NCBI RefSeq assembly: GCF_004795855.1
Contig: NZ_CP039252.1
Span: forward strand, 1,984,001 to 2,048,000
Reading direction: 5' to 3'
Source: Hydrogenophaga sp. PAMC20947
GTDB taxonomy: Bacteria; Pseudomonadota; Gammaproteobacteria; Burkholderiales; Burkholderiaceae_C
Length of the DNA: 64,000 nt
Shown: piece after piece, positions 1-10,080 of the stretch
Layout: every line of letters begins with the position of its first letter
Numbering within the stretch: the first letter of the stretch is position 1
Program-made: the position numbers and the translations under genes
Notes under the pieces: generated by a model
What the model was told of the DNA's origin: nothing
Database searches by the model: none
What the model saw: only the letters and a program-made list of their open reading frames with translations

Positions 1-627
1 GCCGACATTGGCGGCATCGCCTGCGCCTGCGACATCACCAACACCGAGAGCCTGCAGGCCGCCATTGACACGGCGGCGGCGGCCCACGGCCCGGCACGCA
101 TCCTGATGAACATCGCAGGCATTGGCACCGCCAAGCGCGTGGTTGGCAAGGATGGCTCGCCCGCGCCACTCGAAGACTTCGCCAAGGTCATCAACGTCAA
201 CCTCATTGGCTCCTACAACGCCAGCCGGCTGTTCGCAGCCGCCTGCGTCAAGCTCGAGCCGATGGAAGACGGCGAGCGCGGCGTGATGATATTCACCGCG
301 AGCGTGGCCGCCTTTGATGGCCAGGTGGGCCAACAGGCATACAGCGCATCCAAAGGGGGCCTGGTGGGCATGACGCTGCCCATGGCCCGGGACCTGGCCC
401 AGCACGGCATTCGCGTGTGCACCATCGCCCCCGGCCTGTTCGCCACGCCGCTGATGCAGCAATTGCCCGAACCCGTTCAAGAATCACTGGCCAAAAGCAT
501 CCCCTTCCCTTCCCGCCTGGGCAAGCCCGAAGAGTTTGCCGAGCTCGCCGCCCACATCGTCACCAACGGTCACCTGAACGGTGAAGTGATCCGCCTGGAC
601 GGTGCCCTTCGGATGGCACCACGCTGA
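1..627 (+). CDS. SDR-family oxidoreductase, 3-hydroxyacyl-CoA dehydrogenase-like (5' end outside window)
   Basis: The reading frame is open from base 1, so the N-terminal Rossmann glycine motif lies outside the window. The visible 208 residues contain the SDR structural motif NIAG, the active-site YSASK (Tyr/Lys), and the IAPGLFATPLM segment typical of type II 3-hydroxyacyl-CoA dehydrogenases (HSD10-like), which oxidise 3-hydroxyacyl-CoA with NAD. The thioesterase gene starts 10 bp downstream and a MarR gene follows, which suggests one catabolic operon for an acyl-CoA or aromatic-CoA substrate. The exact substrate cannot be read from the sequence. Confidence 0.85.
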   Translation, partial: ADIGGIACACDITNTESLQAAIDTAAAAHGPARILMNIAGIGTAKRVVGKDGSPAPLEDFAKVINVNLIGSYNASRLFAAACVKLEPMEDGERGVMIFTASVAAFDGQVGQQAYSASKGGLVGMTLPMARDLAQHGIRVCTIAPGLFATPLMQQLPEPVQESLAKSIPFPSRLGKPEEFAELAAHIVTNGHLNGEVIRLDGALRMAPR

Positions 628-637
628 AAGCCAAACC

Positions 638-1057
638 ATGACCAAAACAGTGATTTACGAAGTGGACGTGATGTTCGGCGACTGCGATCCCGCAGGCATC
701 GTGTTCTTTCCGAATTTCAGCAAATGGATGGACGCGTCGTCCTTGAACTTTTTCGTGAGGTGTGGCGTGCCACCCTGGCGCGAACTCGTGAAAACCACCG
801 GCATCATCGGCACGCCCCTGCTGGAAATCCACACCAGGTTCAAGCGCCCCGCCACCTACGGCGAACGGATTCAGATCCACACCAGCGTGAGCGAATGGCG
901 CGACAAGGTGTTTCTCCATCGCCACGTGGTGCAGCGTGGTGACGATGTACTGTGCGAAGGCAGTGAGACGCGCGCCTTTTGCGTGAGAGATCCAGCCAAC
1001 GCCGACCGCATCAAGGCAATCCCGGTGCCCGCAGACATTCGCGCGCTGTGCACCTGA
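638..1057 (+). CDS. acyl-CoA thioesterase, 4-hydroxybenzoyl-CoA thioesterase/YbgC hotdog family
   Basis: A 139-residue single hotdog-fold protein. The N-terminal motif GDCDPAGIVFFPNF carries the catalytic Asp of the 4-hydroxybenzoyl-CoA thioesterase/YbgC family, which hydrolyses acyl-CoA to free acid and CoA. The ATG at 638 fits the family N-terminus (MTKTVIYEVDV); the longer frame from 602 only adds residues overlapping the preceding gene. It lies 10 bp after the SDR gene and before a MarR gene, so it probably acts in the same acyl- or aroyl-CoA pathway. Substrate unknown. Confidence 0.85.
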   Translation: MTKTVIYEVDVMFGDCDPAGIVFFPNFSKWMDASSLNFFVRCGVPPWRELVKTTGIIGTPLLEIHTRFKRPATYGERIQIHTSVSEWRDKVFLHRHVVQRGDDVLCEGSETRAFCVRDPANADRIKAIPVPADIRALCT

Positions 1058-1093
1058 GATGGACCACAACGCCAGGCGCTATGCTCTGATCCC

Positions 1094-1609
1094 ATGGTCA
1101 AACCGTCCCCGTCCCGCCCTCGCTCCGCCGCCAAACCTGCAACAGCGCCCGCACAACAGGCGGCATGCACAACCCCGGACGCACCCTTGGACACCCACTA
1201 CCTGGAATCCCTGCTGGGCTACAACGCGCGGCGCGCGGCCCTGGCGGTCATCGGTGTCTTTCTGCAGCGCATGGAGCCCTACGGCCTGCGCCCCGTCGAT
1301 TTCTCTGTGCTGACCCTGATTGCACACAACCCCGGCGTGACGTCTCGCCAGATCTGTACGGCGCTGGACATCCTGCCCCCCAATCTGGTGGGCATCGTAA
1401 AAAGCCTGCAATCCCGGGGATGGATCGTCCGCCGGCCCCACCCGACCGACCGCCGAGCCCAGGGCCTGCACCTGACCGAGGCAGGTCGACTCCTCCAAAG
1501 CCAGGCCCAGGTCACCGCCACCCAGCTGGAAAACGACGCGGCCAGCCCTCTGACGGCCCGGGAGCTGGACACGCTCAAATTGCTGCTGCGAAAGGTTTAC
1601 CAACGCTGA
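1094..1609 (+). CDS. MarR-family transcriptional regulator
   Basis: A 171-residue protein with a basic, Ala/Pro-rich N-terminal tail of about 30 residues followed by a MarR winged helix. The recognition-helix region TSRQICTALDILPPNLVGIV and the wing HPTDRRAQGLHLTEAG match the family. It starts 36 bp after the thioesterase gene, same strand, so it probably controls the upstream CoA-ester genes, possibly with an aromatic or acyl-CoA ligand as is common for catabolic MarR proteins. Ligand and operator are not identifiable here. Confidence 0.85.
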   Translation: MVKPSPSRPRSAAKPATAPAQQAACTTPDAPLDTHYLESLLGYNARRAALAVIGVFLQRMEPYGLRPVDFSVLTLIAHNPGVTSRQICTALDILPPNLVGIVKSLQSRGWIVRRPHPTDRRAQGLHLTEAGRLLQSQAQVTATQLENDAASPLTARELDTLKLLLRKVYQR

Positions 1610-1733
1610 GCCCGATGGTCGACAATCGGGGTATGTCCCAAGCCAAAGCGGGTCCAATCGGATGCAACATGGAAGGAAGCTAGAAAACTGCTAGCAACCA
1701 TTCCAATTCCCGCCCACGCAGGAGAGCCACCGC

Positions 1734-2102
1734 ATGAGCGCCAAAGACAATGCCGCCGTGATCCAGTTGTTCGATTTGCTCGAATCGCGCTATGCGCTTC
1801 GGGTGATCTGGGCCCTGTCCGACGGCCACCCACAAACCTTTCGCCTGCTGCAAGACAGTGTCGGTGGCGTGACGCCCAATACGTTGAACACCCGCCTGAA
1901 GCAGTTGCGCGCAGCGCGCTTGGTCGAACACGGTGGAGACGGCTACCGCCTCACCGCCCAGGGCACTGATCTGGCCCGACGCCTCACGGATGTGCAGCTT
2001 TTTGCCAGCCGGTGGTCGCAGAACCAGGCCCGCGCCGCCATCCTCGCTGGCGGCCAGACCCCTCCCCCCCCGGCTGGCGCGGCCAACCGAAGCCCTGGCT
2101 GA
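1734..2102 (+). CDS. HxlR-like winged-helix transcriptional regulator
   Basis: A 122-residue protein resembling the HxlR/MarR-like winged-helix group: FDLLESRYALRVIWALSDG corresponds to the family segment preceding the recognition helix, VTPNTLNTRLKQL is the recognition helix and DGYRLTAQG the wing. The N-terminal cysteine often seen in HxlR proteins is absent. A ribosome binding site (AGGAGA) lies about 8 bp before the ATG. The C-terminus is Pro/Ala-rich and probably disordered. It stands alone between the MarR gene and the convergent hydrolase gene, so its target is unknown. Confidence 0.7.
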   Translation: MSAKDNAAVIQLFDLLESRYALRVIWALSDGHPQTFRLLQDSVGGVTPNTLNTRLKQLRAARLVEHGGDGYRLTAQGTDLARRLTDVQLFASRWSQNQARAAILAGGQTPPPPAGAANRSPG

Positions 2103-2120
2103 GCGTCCCGCCGGATGGCG

Positions 2121-2972
2121 TCAGCCCGCGGGGCTGGGCACCACCGTCTGGCGCTGCTCTCCGAGCCCGCGACCACCCAGGGTGACCACGTCACCCACCC
2201 GCAAATAGACCGGTGGCTTCATGCCCATGGCCACACCCGGAGGGGTGCCCGTGGCAATGACGTCGCCGGGCTGCAGCGACATGAAGCGGCTGAGGTAGCT
2301 CACGATGAAGGCGGCACCAAAAATCATGGTGCGGGTGTTGCCCGTCTGCCGGCGCTCCCCATTGACATCCAGCCACAAATCCACGTTCTGAACGTCACCC
2401 AGTTCGTCAGGTGTGATCAACCAGGGGCCAATCGGGCAATGGGTGGGATAACTCTTGCCCTTGGCCCACTGCCCTTCCATCTCGATCTGGTAGGCGCGCT
2501 CGGACACGTCGTTGACCAGGCAATAGCCGGCGATGTGGTGCAAGGCTTGGGCCTCACTCACATGAAAGGCGCGCTGCCCGATGACGATGCCCAGCTCGAC
2601 TTCCCAGTCCAGCTTTTCAGAGCCCGGCGCCAGCCAGATGTCATCCAGGGGACCACTGATCGCCCCGTTGTGCTTGTTGAAGACAATGGGCTGTCCAGGC
2701 GGTTTCAAGCCGGCCTCGGCCGCATGATCGGCGTAGTTGAGTCCGACACAGACCACGTTGCCCACACCGCCCACGCAGGCTCCCAGCCGGGCGCCCTCGG
2801 CCACGGTTGGCAGGCTGGCCGGATCCAGGGCAGCCAGTCTGGACATAGAATCAGGCGCTAAGGTGGCTGGACTGATGTCCGCCACCACGCCCGAAAGATC
2901 GCGCAACACCCCGTTGGCATCGATCAGGCCGGGTTTCTCAGCGCCGCGCGCACCATGGCGAATCAGTTTCAT
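2121..2972 (-). CDS. fumarylacetoacetate hydrolase (FAH) family protein
   Basis: A 283-residue protein of the FAH superfamily, which hydrolyses or decarboxylates diketo acids and related substrates using a divalent metal. Family features visible: VGLNYADHAAE, the metal-binding acidic block DWEVELGIVIG, VNDVSERAYQ, the FGAAFIVSYLSRFMSLQPGD segment and the glycine-rich IATGTPPGVAMG. Length and N-terminus (MKLIRHG) match the ureidoglycolate lyase/2,4-diketo-3-deoxyfuconate hydrolase-like group, so the start is put at 2972 rather than further upstream. It is divergent from grpE; the sigma-32 promoter of grpE starts 62 bp from its ATG. Exact substrate unknown. Confidence 0.85.
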   Translation of the reverse strand: MKLIRHGARGAEKPGLIDANGVLRDLSGVVADISPATLAPDSMSRLAALDPASLPTVAEGARLGACVGGVGNVVCVGLNYADHAAEAGLKPPGQPIVFNKHNGAISGPLDDIWLAPGSEKLDWEVELGIVIGQRAFHVSEAQALHHIAGYCLVNDVSERAYQIEMEGQWAKGKSYPTHCPIGPWLITPDELGDVQNVDLWLDVNGERRQTGNTRTMIFGAAFIVSYLSRFMSLQPGDVIATGTPPGVAMGMKPPVYLRVGDVVTLGGRGLGEQRQTVVPSPAG

Positions 2973-3034
2973 GGGTGGATCCTGTGAAAAAGCAGCATTT
3001 TCGCCCTGCAACCCGCTTTTGCGCCCATCGGCCA

Positions 3035-3062
3035 CTTGAAAACATTTTTCGTGAACCCATAT
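3035..3062 (+). promoter_or_regulatory. sigma-32 (RpoH) heat-shock promoter of grpE
   Basis: CTTGAAA at 3035-3041 is an exact -35 match to the RpoH consensus. After a 13-bp spacer, aCCCATaT at 3055-3062 matches CCCCATNT at all but the first position. It sits 55 bp before the grpE ATG. The dnaK promoter has the same design and spacer. Confidence 0.8.
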
Positions 3063-3116
3063 AGCGCGTATGGCCTTTGATGGCCTCGCCCTTATTTCGA
3101 CCAGGACAACGACCTT

Positions 3117-3692
3117 ATGAGCCAGAAGCCGCCCACCCATCCCACGCCCTTTGAACCCGAATCCGCTGAAAACGCGCCGTTCTCGCTGGAAGAAAATTTG
3201 GCTGGCGCTGCGACCGCCGAGGTGGACGCGCTGGCAACCCTGACCAACGAAGTCAGCAACCTCAAGGCCCAGAACACCGATCTGGCCGAGCAGTACCTGC
3301 GCGCCAAGGCCGAAGCTGAAAACACCCGGCGCCGAGCCGAAGAAGACATGAGCAAGGCCCGCAAATTTGCTGTGGAGAGCTTTGCCGAAAGCCTGCTGGC
3401 CGTGACCGACAGCCTGGAAGCCGGCCTGGCGATCCAGGAAGCCACCCGCGAACAGCTGCGAGAGGGCACGCAAGCCACGCTAAAGCAGCTCAAGAGCGCG
3501 CTGGAGCGCCACAAGGTGGTGCAGATCGATCCGGCCAAGGGCGCCAAGTTCGACCCCCACCAGCACCAGGCCATCAGCATGGTGGCTGCCGAGCAGGAGC
3601 CCAACACGGTGGTGTCCGTGCTGCAAAAAGGCTACCTCATCGCCGAGCGCGTGCTGCGTCCGGCTCTGGTGACTGTGACGGCGCCCAAGTGA
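3117..3692 (+). CDS. grpE: nucleotide exchange factor GrpE
   Basis: A 191-residue protein. After an acidic, disordered N-terminus of about 45 residues comes a long charged coiled coil ([20 protein letters not shown] followed by [20 protein letters not shown]), then the beta domain containing [15 protein letters not shown], the GrpE family signature. GrpE releases ADP from DnaK in the Hsp70 cycle. Length and N-terminus are usual for Burkholderiales. It is followed by dnaK and dnaJ in the same orientation and has its own sigma-32 promoter. Confidence 0.97.
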   Translation: MSQKPPTHPTPFEPESAENAPFSLEENLAGAATAEVDALATLTNEVSNLKAQNTDLAEQYLRAKAEAENTRRRAEEDMSKARKFAVESFAESLLAVTDSLEAGLAIQEATREQLREGTQATLKQLKSALERHKVVQIDPAKGAKFDPHQHQAISMVAAEQEPNTVVSVLQKGYLIAERVLRPALVTVTAPK

Positions 3693-3754
3693 GCTTGCTG
3701 GCGTGAAACAGGGCAGCTGACGTACTTTATCCACAGCTTTCCACACGCCACCCA

Positions 3755-3782
3755 CTTGAAATCCACACAGTTATCCACATCT
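3755..3782 (+). promoter_or_regulatory. sigma-32 (RpoH) heat-shock promoter of dnaK
   Basis: CTTGAAA at 3755-3761, 13-bp spacer, then CCaCATcT at 3775-3782 (one mismatch to CCCCATNT). It lies 40 bp upstream of the dnaK ATG in an AT-richer gap. I see no CIRCE inverted repeat, so sigma-32 rather than HrcA control is inferred. Confidence 0.8.
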
Positions 3783-3822
3783 CTTTAACAGTTTCAATTC
3801 AATCTTTTTCGGAGCAGAAAAA

Positions 3823-5763
<1,941 letters not shown>

Positions 5764-5793
5764 TCGTCGTCGCACTCCCGACCTGACCGCTTC

Positions 5794-5839
5794 CGCCGCG
5801 TCCGGGCACTGCAAAGTGGCCTGACGCGGCGTTTCTATT
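5794..5839 (+). other. hairpin in the dnaK-dnaJ intergenic region
   Basis: Arms CGCCGCGTC (5794-5802) and GACGCGGCG (5823-5831) form a perfect 9-bp GC-rich stem over a 20-nt loop that holds a CACT/AGTG mini-stem, followed by TTTCTATT. It looks like a weak or partial terminator, or an mRNA processing or stability element that would lower dnaJ relative to dnaK. Which it is cannot be told from sequence. Confidence 0.55.
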
Positions 5840-5860
5840 CATTCAGTACAGCAAGAGACC

Positions 5861-6997
5861 ATGGCAAAACGCGACTTTTACGAAGTGCTGGGCGTCCCGA
5901 AAAACGCCTCGGACGACGAGATCAAAAAGGCGTATCGCAAGCTGGCGATGAAGCACCACCCGGACCGCAATCAGGGTGATGCTGCCAAGAGCGCCGAAGA
6001 GAGATTCAAAGAAGGCAAAGAAGCCTACGAAATGCTGTCGGACCCGCAGAAAAAAGCGGCTTATGACCAGTACGGTCACGCCGGCGTTGACCCCAACATG
6101 CGGGGTGGTGCGGCCGGTGGCGGCGAAGGCTTTGAAGGCTTCTCGGGTGCCTTTGGGGATATTTTCGGCGACATCTTTGGCGGCCAGCGCGGCCAACGCA
6201 ACGGCCGTCAGGTCTACCGGGGCGCCGACCTGTCCTACGCCATGGAGATCGACCTCGAAGAGGCGGCTGCGGGCAAGGAAACGCAGATACGCATTCCCTC
6301 GTGGGACAACTGCGACACCTGCAAAGGCAATGGCGCCAAACCCGGCACAAGTGCCAAAACCTGCGCAACCTGCCACGGTCAGGGCGTGGTGCAGATGCGC
6401 CAGGGCTTCTTCAGCGTTCAGCAAAACTGCCCGCATTGCCACGGCACCGGAAAGATCATCCCCGAACCTTGCGTCACCTGCCAGGGCCAGGGCAAGATCA
6501 AGAAGCAGAAGACGCTGGAAATCAAAATTCCTGCCGGCATCGACGACGGCCAGCGCATCCGCTCCACCGGCAACGGCGAACCCGGCCAGAACGGTGGTCC
6601 ATCGGGCGATCTCTACATCGAGATTCGCCTGCGCAAACACGACATCTTTGAGCGGGAAGGCGACGACCTGCACTGCCAGGTGCCTGTGAGCATGACCACC
6701 GCATCGCTCGGGGGTGAAATCGATGTGCCCACGCTGCAAGGCAAAGCCACCATCGACCTGCCCGAAGGCACCCAGAGCGGTAAAACGTTCCGCCTGCGCG
6801 GCAAGGGCCTCAAGGGCGTGCGCAGCAGCTATCCCGGCGATCTTTACTGCCACGTGGCAGTGGAAACCCCGGTCAAGCTCACCGAGCACCAGCGCAAGCT
6901 GCTCAAGGAGCTCGACGAGTCGTTCAAGAAAGGTGGCCACAAGCACAGCCCGAACGACAAGGGCTGGTTTGAGAAAGCCAAGAGTTTCTTCAGCTGA
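5861..6997 (+). CDS. dnaJ: co-chaperone DnaJ (Hsp40)
   Basis: A 378-residue type I Hsp40. The N-terminal J domain contains HPD at residues 33-35, needed to stimulate DnaK ATPase. A Gly/Phe-rich linker (about 77-115) is followed by four zinc-binding CxxCxGxG-type repeats ([32 protein letters not shown]) and the C-terminal substrate-binding domains. It follows dnaK by 97 bp, with a hairpin in the gap, and ends at a strong terminator. Confidence 0.99.
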   Translation: MAKRDFYEVLGVPKNASDDEIKKAYRKLAMKHHPDRNQGDAAKSAEERFKEGKEAYEMLSDPQKKAAYDQYGHAGVDPNMRGGAAGGGEGFEGFSGAFGDIFGDIFGGQRGQRNGRQVYRGADLSYAMEIDLEEAAAGKETQIRIPSWDNCDTCKGNGAKPGTSAKTCATCHGQGVVQMRQGFFSVQQNCPHCHGTGKIIPEPCVTCQGQGKIKKQKTLEIKIPAGIDDGQRIRSTGNGEPGQNGGPSGDLYIEIRLRKHDIFEREGDDLHCQVPVSMTTASLGGEIDVPTLQGKATIDLPEGTQSGKTFRLRGKGLKGVRSSYPGDLYCHVAVETPVKLTEHQRKLLKELDESFKKGGHKHSPNDKGWFEKAKSFFS

Positions 6998-7023
6998 TCA
7001 AGCGCTGCAAAGCTGTAACAAGA

Positions 7024-7053
7024 GGGCGCCGAGCAATCGGCGCCCTTTTTTTT
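7024..7053 (+). terminator. rho-independent terminator after dnaJ
   Basis: Perfect 9-bp stem GGGCGCCGA/TCGGCGCCC with a GCAA tetraloop, followed directly by eight T residues. It lies 26 bp after the dnaJ stop codon and closes the grpE-dnaK-dnaJ unit. Confidence 0.95.
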
Positions 7054-7247
7054 ATTCCCCACTGCGTGGCAACCGCCAACCCGCTCCTGCGGCAGGACTG
7101 ATCCGTCGCAGCATGCACCGGTCCATGCCGCCGCCTGCCTCTCCAAAAGGTTACACACGCCAAGGTTCCCTTACAGGCCAATAGCCCAATAATCGTTTCA
7201 CACCCATCGGCACTCTTGCGCATGGGGAACTGTAAGAGGAGAACCGC

Positions 7248-7556
7248 ATGGCACAAGCCCATCTCAAACTGGTTGCTTCAATCTCACTGCTTGCGTGTTG
7301 CGCGAGCGGCAACGCGCTGGCACAAGAAAGCCCTGTCGGGCGCCTGCTGGCCTCCAACTGTTTCCAATGCCACGGCACCAATGGTCGAGGTGGTGAGTTC
7401 GGATCGATCGCGGGGAAATCGAGAGGCGAGATCTACAAAAAACTTCGGGAGTTCCGCGCGGGCAAGGAAGGTCAGGGAATCATGGCCAAGCACGCCAACA
7501 TCTACACCGACGAACAGATGCGGGCCCTCGATCAATGGCTGTCCGCACAGCGCTGA
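7248..7556 (+). CDS. fccA: cytochrome c subunit of flavocytochrome c sulfide dehydrogenase
   Basis: A 102-residue exported class I c-type cytochrome. A signal peptide of about 25 residues ends near ALAQ. The heme motif CFQCH is at residues 38-42 and the probable axial Met at residue 79 (GIM). A strong ribosome binding site (GAGGAG) precedes the ATG. The flavoprotein subunit starts 18 bp downstream, so this is the small electron-accepting subunit of a periplasmic sulfide dehydrogenase that passes electrons from sulfide oxidation to the respiratory chain. Taken alone it could be any small mono-heme cytochrome; the neighbour decides the call. Confidence 0.85.
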   Translation: MAQAHLKLVASISLLACCASGNALAQESPVGRLLASNCFQCHGTNGRGGEFGSIAGKSRGEIYKKLREFRAGKEGQGIMAKHANIYTDEQMRALDQWLSAQR

Positions 7557-7574
7557 ACTCAACGGAGAACGATC

Positions 7575-8912
7575 ATGGACAGAAGACATTTCATCGGTTC
7601 TGCAACGGCTGGCTTGTTGGGTGGCACCTTGTCGGCCTGTGGCGGAGGCGAAGACGCGGCCATCTCCGCCGGCGATGCCCCTGCAGCAAAATCTCTTTCC
7701 AGCGTCAGCCGCCTCAATGAGCTGGCCCCCGGCAGCGCTGGCAAGTCACGCGTCATTGTGATTGGCGGCGGCATGGGGGGCGCCACCGCGGCCAAATACC
7801 TGCGTCTATGGGGCGACGACATCGACGTCACGCTCATTGAGCGCTTACCGACCTACACCTCCAGCATCATGAGCAGCTTGGTGCTGTCGGGCCAGCGCAG
7901 CCTGCAAAGCCTGCACTTCAACTACGACAAACTGCGCAGCCTATATGGCATCACCACCGTCTTTGGCAACGTCGTCAGTATCGACCCGGTATCGGTCAGG
8001 GTCACGCTTGCAGACGGCTCCAGCTACTCCGCCGATCGCATCGTGATGGCACCCGGTATCGCCTTCGACACAATTCCCGGACTCGGAACCTCGACAGCCA
8101 TGCCCCACGCATGGATTGCGGGCCCACAAACGGCGCTGCTGGCCAAACAGCTGAGCGCCATGCCCCGCGGCGGCGTGGTGCTCCTCACCATTCCAAAAAT
8201 GCCCTACCGCTGCCCGCCCGGCCCGTACGAGCGCGCCTGTCTTTTGGCCGATTGGCTCAAGCAAAGAAAGCCCGGTTCCAAGCTCATTGTTCTCGACGCC
8301 AATCTCGACATCGTCACAGAGAAAGACAACTTCACCAGTGCCTTCCTGGGATTGCACGGCGATGTGATCGAGTACCGGAACAATGCCGAGATCACAAGCG
8401 TCGACCCAGGCACCATGACACTCTTTACCACCGCCGGCACCATACGCGGCGATGTGATCAATTTGATTCCACACCAAAGAGCCGCTGCATTGATAACCGA
8501 ATCAAGCCTGAACAATGCAACCGAAAAACGGTTTGCGGGGGTTGATGTGCTGAGCTATGCCAGCACGGTGGCAGGGGCAGAAAATATTCACATCATTGGC
8601 GACGCCAGCGCCACGACCCAGCCGAAGGCTGGCCACATCGCCAACCAGGAAGCCAAGGTGTGCGCGGACGCCATCTGCCGGCTGCTCGCCGGTGGCGCAC
8701 CCGACCCGGCGCCGGTGACCCACTCCGCTTGTTACTCCACCATCACAATGAAAAAGGCATCGTGGCTGACGGCGGGGTACCAGTACGACATCGGGTCCGC
8801 CTCCATGCAGGCTGTGGCAGCCAGCTCTGGGGCCTCCAATGGATGGAGCGGTGACAGCTTTGATGAAATGGGCGAGTGGTTTCAAACATTGATGGCCGAC
8901 ACCTTTGCTTGA
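7575..8912 (+). CDS. fccB: flavoprotein subunit of flavocytochrome c sulfide dehydrogenase
   Basis: A 445-residue FAD enzyme of the sulfide:quinone reductase/FccB group. The N-terminus has a twin-arginine-like motif (DRRHFIG) and a possible lipobox ending at Cys22 (LSAC), so it is exported folded and may be lipid-anchored. The FAD-binding VIVIGGGMGG is near residue 62. The conserved PYRCPPGPYE (Cys213) and C-terminal ACYST (Cys386) probably form the redox-active disulfide known from Allochromatium FccB. The conserved IGDASATTQPKAGHIANQEA segment is near residue 350. Cotranscribed with fccA. Reaction: sulfide to sulfur or polysulfide, electrons to cytochrome c. Confidence 0.88.
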   Translation: MDRRHFIGSATAGLLGGTLSACGGGEDAAISAGDAPAAKSLSSVSRLNELAPGSAGKSRVIVIGGGMGGATAAKYLRLWGDDIDVTLIERLPTYTSSIMSSLVLSGQRSLQSLHFNYDKLRSLYGITTVFGNVVSIDPVSVRVTLADGSSYSADRIVMAPGIAFDTIPGLGTSTAMPHAWIAGPQTALLAKQLSAMPRGGVVLLTIPKMPYRCPPGPYERACLLADWLKQRKPGSKLIVLDANLDIVTEKDNFTSAFLGLHGDVIEYRNNAEITSVDPGTMTLFTTAGTIRGDVINLIPHQRAAALITESSLNNATEKRFAGVDVLSYASTVAGAENIHIIGDASATTQPKAGHIANQEAKVCADAICRLLAGGAPDPAPVTHSACYSTITMKKASWLTAGYQYDIGSASMQAVAASSGASNGWSGDSFDEMGEWFQTLMADTFA

Positions 8913-9095
8913 CACCTGCGCGCCCAACGAAGAGAGCAAGCCCCATGCACAAGCGTTGCAAATCCTCCCGGTCAAACCAGCCACAAGCATTCCATACGAC
9001 TGACCAAGGCCTATCGGCTCGGGACACCTGAAACGGCAGCATCTCGGTTAACCTCTTTGCCGGCCAGCCGATTTCGACTGGCGAGGAGATTGCCG

Positions 9096-9848
9096 ATGGA
9101 TGCCCAGGTTGCGACCCAATCGCCCCTGTACCTGTTTGAAAAGTTCGAAGTGGGCGTGATCCACCTCGACGCCTCGCGTACCGTACTGGCCATGAACGAC
9201 TTCGCCCGCAAGGTGTTGCCCGTGGGCGAAAAGGAACCCTTCAACAAACTGGTTTCCTCTTTCCACCCAGACCGGTCCAGGCCCAAGGTCGACTTCCTGC
9301 TTGATCAGGCCTCGAGCTGCCCCATGGTCAGCGCGGTCCCCATGACCATGATCATCAACATCCCCGAACAGGTGCTGTTGATCAAGGTCACGCGGTTGGG
9401 CGACCACCTGGGCAAGACAACCGGCTTCGTCCTGGTTTTTTACGATGTCACCCAGGTCGTCAGCCAGCCAGGGCCAGCCGCTGGGCCGCCGTCGACCAGT
9501 TTGCGGTTGACCCGCATCCCCATGGTGGCGAATCAGAAGGTGGCTTTCGTGGACACGGCTGAGGTGCTGTGTCTGGAGTCCCAGGCGCACTACACCCGGG
9601 TGCTCACCCGCAGTGGATACCACTTTTGCAACCTCAGCATTGGCGATCTTGAAACCCGACTGGATGCGTCGCAATTCAAGCGGGTCCACCGATGTTTCAT
9701 CGTCAACTTGCGTGCGGTCGCCGAGCTGGGGAGAGAAGGCTCCAAGACACACATCATTCTGGAGGGCAAACCCCGAGAACCCATTCCCGTCTCCCGCGGA
9801 GAGGTCGCCAAGCTGCGGGCCGCCCTGGGTCTCATCGCACGCTCTTAG
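9096..9848 (+). CDS. rcoM: RcoM-type CO-sensing PAS-LytTR transcriptional regulator
   Basis: A 250-residue single-component regulator: an N-terminal PAS domain (about 10-125) and a C-terminal LytTR DNA-binding domain (about 148-245, with TAEVLCLESQAHYTRVLT and FKRVHRCFIVNL). RcoM proteins bind heme in the PAS domain and activate CO-oxidation genes when CO binds. The candidate ligands His57, Cys75 and Met85 have a spacing close to His74, Cys94 and Met104 of Burkholderia RcoM; the alignment is mine and approximate. The start at 9096 is chosen because GAGGAG lies about 8 bp upstream. It stands directly before the cox genes, with direct repeats in the intervening region. Confidence 0.88.
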   Translation: MDAQVATQSPLYLFEKFEVGVIHLDASRTVLAMNDFARKVLPVGEKEPFNKLVSSFHPDRSRPKVDFLLDQASSCPMVSAVPMTMIINIPEQVLLIKVTRLGDHLGKTTGFVLVFYDVTQVVSQPGPAAGPPSTSLRLTRIPMVANQKVAFVDTAEVLCLESQAHYTRVLTRSGYHFCNLSIGDLETRLDASQFKRVHRCFIVNLRAVAELGREGSKTHIILEGKPREPIPVSRGEVAKLRAALGLIARS

Positions 9849-9857
9849 TCCAGTGAA

Positions 9858-9896
9858 AATCAAGGGTATCCCCCAATCATGGGACATACCCTGATT
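9858..9896 (+). other. hairpin after rcoM, possible terminator
   Basis: AATCAaGGGTAT (9858-9869) pairs with ATACCCTGATT (9886-9896), 11 bp with one bulge, just after the rcoM stop codon. There is no T-run, so if it terminates rcoM transcription it is not a classical intrinsic terminator. Confidence 0.4.
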
Positions 9897-9926
9897 GCGC
9901 ATATTCCCTGAGCGTGATCTCAACAG

Positions 9927-9974
9927 TTCGTGCACACCAGCGTGCATTTCGTGCGAAAAATGTACCGTTTACGG
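9927..9974 (+). promoter_or_regulatory. three direct repeats, predicted RcoM operator of the cox operon
   Basis: TTCGTG at 9927, TTCGTG at 9948 and TTACGG at 9969 all fit TTnnnG and are exactly 21 bp apart, two helical turns. LytTR regulators bind direct repeats with about this period, and a triplet of TTnnnG repeats is, from memory, the arrangement reported for Burkholderia RcoM. The sites lie 107-154 bp upstream of coxM and downstream of rcoM. No good sigma-70 -35 element is visible after them, as expected for an activated promoter. Confidence 0.75.
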
Positions 9975-10036
9975 TCATCGACAGCTTGAAGCCCGCAGGT
10001 AGCGTCGGAAACGGTTCGGGCCTAAACTGTTTTGTC

Positions 10037-10052
10037 ATTGATATATATCAAT
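10037..10052 (+). promoter_or_regulatory. perfect FNR/ANR-type palindrome in the cox leader
   Basis: ATTGATATATATCAAT is a 16-bp perfect palindrome containing the exact FNR consensus TTGAT-N4-ATCAA. It lies 28 bp before the coxM ATG and 62 bp after the last RcoM repeat. This is too close to coxM to activate it from -41.5, so repression under low oxygen is the simplest reading. A chance AT-rich palindrome is possible. Confidence 0.55.
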
Positions 10053-10080
10053 CGCATCACCCGAACTGAGGAGCTCTTCG

